A stretch of DNA of 21,562 nucleotides, taken from the NCBI GenBank assembly GCA_049999765.1, contig JBNGIQ010004636.1, positions 1 to 21,562 on the forward strand. Direction: 5' to 3'. Positions 16,454 through 21,562 of this stretch are shown piece by piece; position 1 is the stretch's first letter, and each line of letters begins with the position of its first letter. The position numbers and the translations under genes were made by a program. The notes under the pieces were generated by a model. It had not been told where the DNA came from and did not search any database. It saw only the letters and a program-made list of their open reading frames with translations. This DNA comes from Phaeoceros laevis (lineage: Eukaryota > Anthocerotophyta > Anthocerotopsida > Notothyladales).

Positions 16454-18745
16454 ATGGGCCTGGCGGATCTCCTGCCTGTGCCGCCCTTCGACGGCGCTGA
16501 GTCGTCGCCGCCTCGGCGACCCTCAGCAACTTCAGCGTTGGACGAACGCAGAGAAGTGCCGGAGAAGGACGTGAAGGTGTCGAAGAGGAAACGGGCACCT
16601 GAATCCATTACCATTGAAGCTGCCACAGGTGGACAAATTCGACGGGAGAAGTCTGACCAGGGTTTGAAGGTTTTGGACAAGAAGGCAAAGAAGCGCAGGA
16701 AGGCAACGAGAGGAGCGGCTGACTCGGTGACACTTGTGGCAGATCCAAACGAGTTCAAGAAACAGCAATCCGGTGATGCTCACCCTAGCAAGAGTAACGA
16801 ATACGAAGCTTTGTATGCTCAGCTGGAGACAAGAGTAAAAGCTGTGAAAGGCAATGGCAAGAGGCGCGGACACGAAGATGTCATCAAAACAAGCAAGGTT
16901 TTGGACAAATCGGCAAAGGCTGAGGACGATGAGGACAACTTGAAAGTGGCAGCATCAAATGGCTCCAGCCAGAGATTGTTGTCGTATGAGAGTAGAAATT
17001 CAGGTGAAAATGAAGCATTGTCTGCCGAAGCGGACAGGAGAGCTCGGAAGAATGCTAAGAGGAAGCAGCGCAGGGAGAAAGCACTTAGCTTTAAAGGCAC
17101 TGCGCAGAAATGTGAAGCTGCGGAAAAGGTGACTGTAGGGAAGGATGGGAACATTGATTCCACGTTGGTGAGGAAAAAGTCTAAAAAACGGGAGTCCTCT
17201 TCACTGGCTCGTGGTGAAAAGGGGGAGACTGCTGCGAACTCTGAGGATCATGGCCAAATCGCTTCGTCTCAAGGCTCCCTTCATGTTGAGCAAACGGGCC
17301 TAGCCAAGAAGACAAAGCCTGCCAGCTTTTTGGAAAAGGTGGACATCTTTTGCCTTCTGTCATAACTGTTGACAGCCAGCAGGTGCAGGGTTTACAGCTA
17401 TGTCTGAGATTGTGGTCGTATGCAGATGCAAGCAAGACTATGGGGTGGAAAATTCCGTATGTTGAATGAGACGCTCTACACCTGCAAGTAAGCCTTCACG
17501 CAATGCACTGCAAAACCAACTTTTCATCTTGCTATATTGATGACTTGTTCTGCACTTTGGCAGTGGTGAAGATGCATTTGCGCTTTTCGAAAAGGACCCT
17601 TCAGCATTTGAGACCGTGAGTGTGCTGTTATTTGTGGTTGGTGCTCAGAGAAGTGTTATAGGGTTAGACTTCAGCTCTCATTCCTTCAAATCGTTTGCAG
17701 TATCATGCAGGATACCAAGAGCAAATGGCTAGGTGGCCCAAGCTTCCTGTTGTTGTCATTGCAGACTGGCTACGGTCTCACACTGCGGAGTTAATTGTTG
17801 CAGACTTTGGATGTGGTACCGTCTCGACCAAGACTGGAACTTCGGCCTGCTTTGATGTGTGGCATGTTAGTGAGATTCCCTTTTTGTCTGCACAGGTGAT
17901 GGAAGGTTGGCAGAGATGGTCGGTAACAAAGTCTTCTCATTGGACCTGGTAGCCAGCAAACCGTCAATCATTGCGTGTAACATGGCTCATGTGAGACCTA
18001 AAGCCTCCAGTACCCTAGTTCTTCTTTTATCCTGCCCGTGCAGTCCGAGTTGCTTTTCACGCAAGTTTCTTGTGCGTAACGCTTCACTGTATCTGCAGAC
18101 ACCTTTGGATAGTTCATCTGTGGATGTAGCTGTGTTCTGTCTGTCACTAATGGGTACTGATTACCCAAGCTACTTGAAGGAGGCTCACCGAGTCTTGAAG
18201 CCCAGGTTTGGCTCTGATACTAAAAGTCTCCAAAACCTTTTGTGAAGTTATGCTGTCATTCGGATTTCGAGTTTGGGAACACACTCAGGACAAAGGATAT
18301 CTGAAGCTTCATATTTGTTGCAGTGGGTGGCTGTTGATAGCTGAGGTGCGAAGCAGGTTTGATCCAAATAATGGTGGGGCAGATCCTGGTGAATTCTCAC
18401 AGGCTCTCAAATCTCTTGGATTTTCTCCTGAGTTGGAGGTAAGAAAATCTTGCAGTTTTCTTATCTCTTATCTGCCCATGATCTGATCATGTTGCTAGTT
18501 TGAGGTATGTATTCAAATTTATGGACTGTTTGTGCAGGACTCTTCTAACAAGATGTTCATCCTCCTCTACTTCAAGAAGCAGGTACTTGTTACTCATTTC
18601 GGGTGCTAAATTGTGTGCTGAAGCATTTGCTATCCAAAGAACGATCGTAATTTAGGTACTTGACTCCTACCAGGCTGGCAAGCTACCTAAGAACCGCAAA
18701 ACGAGCTGGCCGGAGTTGAAGCCTTGTGTATACAAACGCAGATGA
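16454..18745 (+). CDS. RRP8: Ribosomal RNA-processing protein 8, rRNA adenine-N1 methyltransferase
   Basis: RRP8 is a nucleolar SAM-dependent methyltransferase that makes m1A in the large-subunit rRNA (position 645 of 25S in yeast). Nine exons: 16454-17338, 17426-17487, 17564-17615, 17701-17815, 17896-17990, 18099-18205, 18324-18438, 18538-18582 and 18674-18745. They give 515 residues with all phases closing. Residues 1-295, in one large exon, are low-complexity and Lys/Arg/Glu/Ser-rich (KKAKKRRKATRG, RRARKNAKRKQRREKA), fitting nucleolar targeting. The catalytic domain has WGGKFRMLNETLYTC, GEDAFALFEKDP, YHAGYQEQMARWP, SAM-binding motif I DFGCGDGRLA, SLDLVASKP, DVAVFCLSLMGTDYPSYLKE, HRVLKPSGWLLIAEVRSRFD and the C-terminus CVYKRR. 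ATG 16454 (MGLADLLPVPPFDG) is preferred; ATG 16121 in the same frame would add 111 residues. No key motif is missing. TIC21 follows on the same strand. Confidence 0.93.
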
Positions 18746-19113
18746 TGTCGGATAAGTTGTTTGCGGCTGTGAATGTGTGGGAGTTGAGAAATCCAAAATG
18801 TAGCTAGCTGCCTGATGACTCTCAGTCGGTCGCCATTAATGAATCGAGTTCAATCAATCAATGAATCACGCACACTCGAATGCTGGCATTTCGCCAGCGT
18901 CGGTTTACCCGAAAGACGGCTGGACAGCGAAGCTTGATATGGACATTATCTATGAGGCTCTGGTCAGGTGGCATATCTGCCTTGCGACACTCGGACATAC
19001 CAAAGCACGGTGTGTGCACGGTCTCAAGTGACCTTGCTACCAGCTTCTTCGCCCCCGGCCCTTCCCTCGTCCATCTCCAGTCCTGCCTGCGGCGGCCTGT
19101 GTTGCCCCGCAGA
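18746..19113. other. Short RRP8-TIC21 intergenic region
   Basis: Only 368 bp separate the RRP8 stop from the preferred TIC21 start, so this must hold the RRP8 3' UTR and the TIC21 promoter and leader. An in-frame ATG at 18880 would extend TIC21 by 78 residues without stops, but the extension is unlike a transit peptide and would exceed the usual length. No clear TATA box or poly(A) hexamer was identified. Confidence 0.5.
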
Positions 19114-20638
19114 ATGCAGGTCTCCAGCAGCACAGCGCTGCACCACCGGGCAAGCTGTACTCCAGCCACTCCCATCGCCGCCTCCTCCTGCTTCGCTGCA
19201 GCTCCAAGGTATGCAGTACTACGCCAGCAGGTCCATGCGGCCCAGTCTAGCCTGCTCAAGAGCCAGAGGCTGACACTGTCCTCGAAGGCGACATTGGCTG
19301 GTCATAGCTCGTGGTCGCTGGTGGCTAGGTGCCTGCCGCTGATGCAGCGAGCCCGGAAGAGTCTCCTGGTGCGGGCTGGCGTTGAGACTTCCGCCTCCGT
19401 GGATGATCCTGCGGAGGCCAACAAGCGTGCTCAGGTTTGTCGGATTTGCATGCTCGTGAAGGCGGGTTTCTGGACATGTTTGTAACATGGCTAGGTGCGG
19501 AATTTGCTGGTGGATTTAGTGTGCTACATTGCCTGGCTCCCCCGCCATTCCTGAGCTAGATAGTGTTGCCATTCCCACATGACTCAATTGTTCAACTGCA
19601 GGGTGCCGATTTTGTTGGTGACTGATTGGTAGTAGCCGGGAATTTGAATGAGGGTTGCGGCTCTGTGCAGGTCGCTAAGAGGTTGGAGCGGACCGCAGAT
19701 TATTTCAAGCGGTTAGGAAGCTGGGGTTTCTGGACGCAGCTAATTTGCTCAGTGATATCTGCAGTGATTCTTGCCTTCTCTCTGGTTATAACGGGTTCTG
19801 CCACTGCGCCTGTTAGCCTGTACTTGACCACCGCCGGAATAGTTGCCGCTTTTCTTTCAGTGTTCTGGTCTTTTGGGTACATACGACTGGCTCAGAAGCT
19901 TCGTTCAAGCGTGAGTAATCCTACAAAGGTATGACTCATCTTCTCTCATCGCCTGTCTCGTTCTGGACACGATCAGATTGCCTTATGGGGCATGGCCAGG
20001 TTCTCAAGTACATCCAGGACCGAGCCTGGGGTCTCTCCTACAGTATACACGAAATTTGTACATGATTTTGTCTCTTTGCTTGAGTCATATTTGGATGTCC
20101 CCATGGTACATTGCACTGCATGGGTGAAGAGGTGTTAGCAGCTTGCAGGAGCACCTACCATTGCTACTGCAAGAAGTGGCTCTTGTTTGTTGTCGTTTCT
20201 GCAGGCTCCTCCTCGTGCAGAAGTGGTGAAGAACCTCAGAAATGGGATTGTAATCAATCTCCTGGGCCTGGGTGCTGCTGTTCTTGGTTTACAAGCAACT
20301 GTGGGAGCCCTTGTGGCCAAAGCCTTGACGTCGTCTGCAGCACCTTATGCACAAGGCGTTGCAAGCTACAGTCCAGTCCTTGCGCTGGATGTTTTCTTGG
20401 TTCAGGTAACTTTCTTCCCAAAGTTTCTTCTGACTGCTCCCATTTGTCTAGCTAATAGATGGTTTTGCAGAACGTAAACATAATGTTTCACTGAGGCCGC
20501 CGGGTTGTGCATGTCTGGCAGGCTTCTGGCAATACCATACTTGCGCACTTCTTGGGCTTACTGTTCTCGCTGGAGCTGTTGCGTGCTGTAACTGTTGCTC
20601 AACCTCCGCCTGATAATGTCATACCAAAGCCAGCGTAA
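19114..20638 (+). CDS. TIC21: TIC21 / PIC1, chloroplast inner-envelope protein
   Basis: TIC21 (also PIC1, CIA5) is an integral inner-envelope protein described both as a component of the plastid protein import machinery and as an iron permease. Four exons join in phase 0: 19114-19434, 19671-19928, 20205-20405 and 20522-20638. They give 298 residues, close to the roughly 296 of the Arabidopsis protein, which supports the start at 19114. Residues 1 to about 90 are a Ser/Ala/Arg-rich transit peptide. Then come AKRLERTADYFKRLGSWGFW, membrane span 1 (about 124-147), span 2 (about 155-176) ending FWSFGYIRLAQKL, APPRAEVVKNLRNGIVINLL with span 3 (about 205-235), and SPVLALDVFLVQASGNTILA leading into span 4 (about 250-280). 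The C-terminus is VIPKPA. All four hydrophobic segments are intact. An alternative start at 18880 is less likely. Confidence 0.95.
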
Positions 20639-21098
20639 ATGACGGTAGTTGTTTCTGTCGATCCCATCTCCGATCACTTCCACCGACCATGAGGACAGGT
20701 CTGCGCTGATGTTAACCTTGTTCCCCCTATTGACCACGCAAAGTGGTAGGAATCTGCAGTCTGGACGACGGAGAATGTAGTAGACTAGGCAAACGAAGGT
20801 TGAGCGCCACGTTCCACAATTGCTTCATTTTTGGAGAGCTGTACTAAATTTTCAAAGTTCCAGAGCGACGTCGTTCTTGTCTCGTGGCCTGCAACATCCT
20901 TCTTTGCACCTCGAAGCTCGTGAACAAGGTACAACATCGAAGGTCCAAACCCTCGTGGATAAGTGATGATGCCAGTGCACCTAGCGATTGTAAAGGGGCG
21001 GTTTGACCACCTGTAATATTTTTTAGCGACGTAAACAGTTATCCCTTCCAAGTCTCAAAATACGGCGGGGATTTAAAACAGTCTTTTCCATTGAGGTA
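20639..21098. other. TIC21 3' region and spacer to tRNA-Tyr
   Basis: This holds the TIC21 3' UTR and spacer. No protein-coding gene is supported. On the minus strand the first run of four T lies near 21081-21078, about 18 nt past the 3' end of the tRNA, and could serve as its RNA polymerase III terminator. Confidence 0.5.
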
Positions 21099-21183
21099 TC
21101 CGATCTGCCGGAATCGAACCAGCGACCTAAGGATTTCTGAGCACTACTACAGTCCTCCGCTCTACCAACTGAGCTAAGATCGG
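21099..21183 (-). tRNA. tRNA-Tyr (anticodon GUA) with a 12-nt intron
   Basis: On the minus strand, acceptor arms CCGATCT and AGATCGG pair perfectly with discriminator A. The D-arm is TAGCTCAGTTGGTAGAGC (A box), the anticodon stem is GAGGA/TCCTT with anticodon GTA at 21150-21148, and the T-arm GCTGGTTCGATTCCGGC (B box) follows. Twelve extra bases (21146-21135) sit after the base 3' of the anticodon, the canonical nuclear tRNA intron site. Intron-containing tRNA-Tyr is the norm in plant nuclear genomes. No CCA is encoded, as expected for a eukaryotic nuclear gene. Confidence 0.97.
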
Positions 21184-21562
21184 TACGTGTAACCATGGAG
21201 CTCAGCAATTAATAGTAAGTACAATTTAGAAAAGTAGGCCACACATGTGTTGTGAGAGTGGACGGCCCCAGTCATCTGCGGAATTTGAGAAGGTTTATTT
21301 CTGGTGGTTTGGATATAAAGTTAAAGAACCCCATTGTAAGTAAATGAAGGATGACATTTGAATTTCCATTTAATTTTGACATATAAAAATAGGGTAGGAT
21401 CCATGAGTGTAGCAGTGTATTGCACTTGGTCCAAGCCTCCAAGGTTACAAAGGTTATATTATATTATTATTATTATTATTCATTAGGCACACCCATAGGG
21501 TATGACGCCAAACATCTGTCATGCTGTGGTTGGGGTATGTAACCAGCATGATGGCTAGTGTA
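21184..21562. other. AT-rich spacer with ATT microsatellite
   Basis: No gene was seen. A TTA/ATT trinucleotide run lies at about 21455-21480. The rest is AT-rich spacer upstream of the tRNA gene (which reads leftward) and runs off the window edge. Confidence 0.6.

Noticed and set aside
16072-16758. 228-codon minus-strand open frame opposite RRP8
   Set aside because: It is antisense to the well-supported RRP8 exon and shows no protein family; it looks like a shadow frame.
18880-19113. TIC21 start at ATG 18880
   Set aside because: It would make the protein about 78 residues longer than its known relatives; the start at 19114 gives the expected length and a good transit peptide.

Overview
This window looks like nuclear DNA from a land plant, most likely a seed-free lineage such as a moss, hornwort or lycophyte. 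Support comes from two plastid-targeted proteins (TIC21 and a small unnamed membrane protein), a plant-type cyclic nucleotide-gated channel, a decayed PLS-type pentatricopeptide (PPR) sequence, short GT-AG introns of about 50-140 bp and an intron-containing tRNA-Tyr. The exact lineage cannot be fixed by eye. No bacterial operon, CRISPR array, intact transposon or viral gene is visible.

Layout. Positions 1-4391 are intergenic, with a GAGTCGGGA-rich repeat block at about 1570-2040, and end in a 100-N assembly gap (4392-4491). Positions 4508-7688 (+) hold a PSMD5/S5b-like proteasome assembly chaperone in 16 visible exons; its N-terminus is lost in or before the gap. Positions 8480-10669 (-) hold an intronless 729-residue CNGC channel, convergent with PSMD5. 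Positions 10670-12826 are non-coding and contain telo-box motifs, an 18-bp repeat with a hairpin, and a 115-bp tandem duplication. Positions 12827-13805 (+) hold a four-exon gene for a 210-residue predicted plastid membrane protein. Positions 13806-16453 are repeat-bearing spacer with a broken PPR gene on the minus strand (about 15005-15790). Positions 16454-18745 (+) hold RRP8, a nucleolar rRNA methyltransferase in nine exons, and 19114-20638 (+) hold TIC21 in four exons. A tRNA-Tyr(GUA) with a 12-nt intron lies at 21099-21183 (-).

The genes are unrelated housekeeping and signalling functions (proteasome assembly, cation channel, plastid envelope or thylakoid, rRNA modification, plastid import or iron transport, translation). 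They do not form a pathway. Exon models were built by joining conserved protein blocks across splice sites and checking phase; every joined CDS closes in frame. The most notable points are the intronless CNGC among intron-rich neighbours, a GC-AG intron and an ambiguous 50-bp interval in the PSMD5-like gene, the PPR relic, and several small repeat structures. I see no convincing undescribed multi-gene system.
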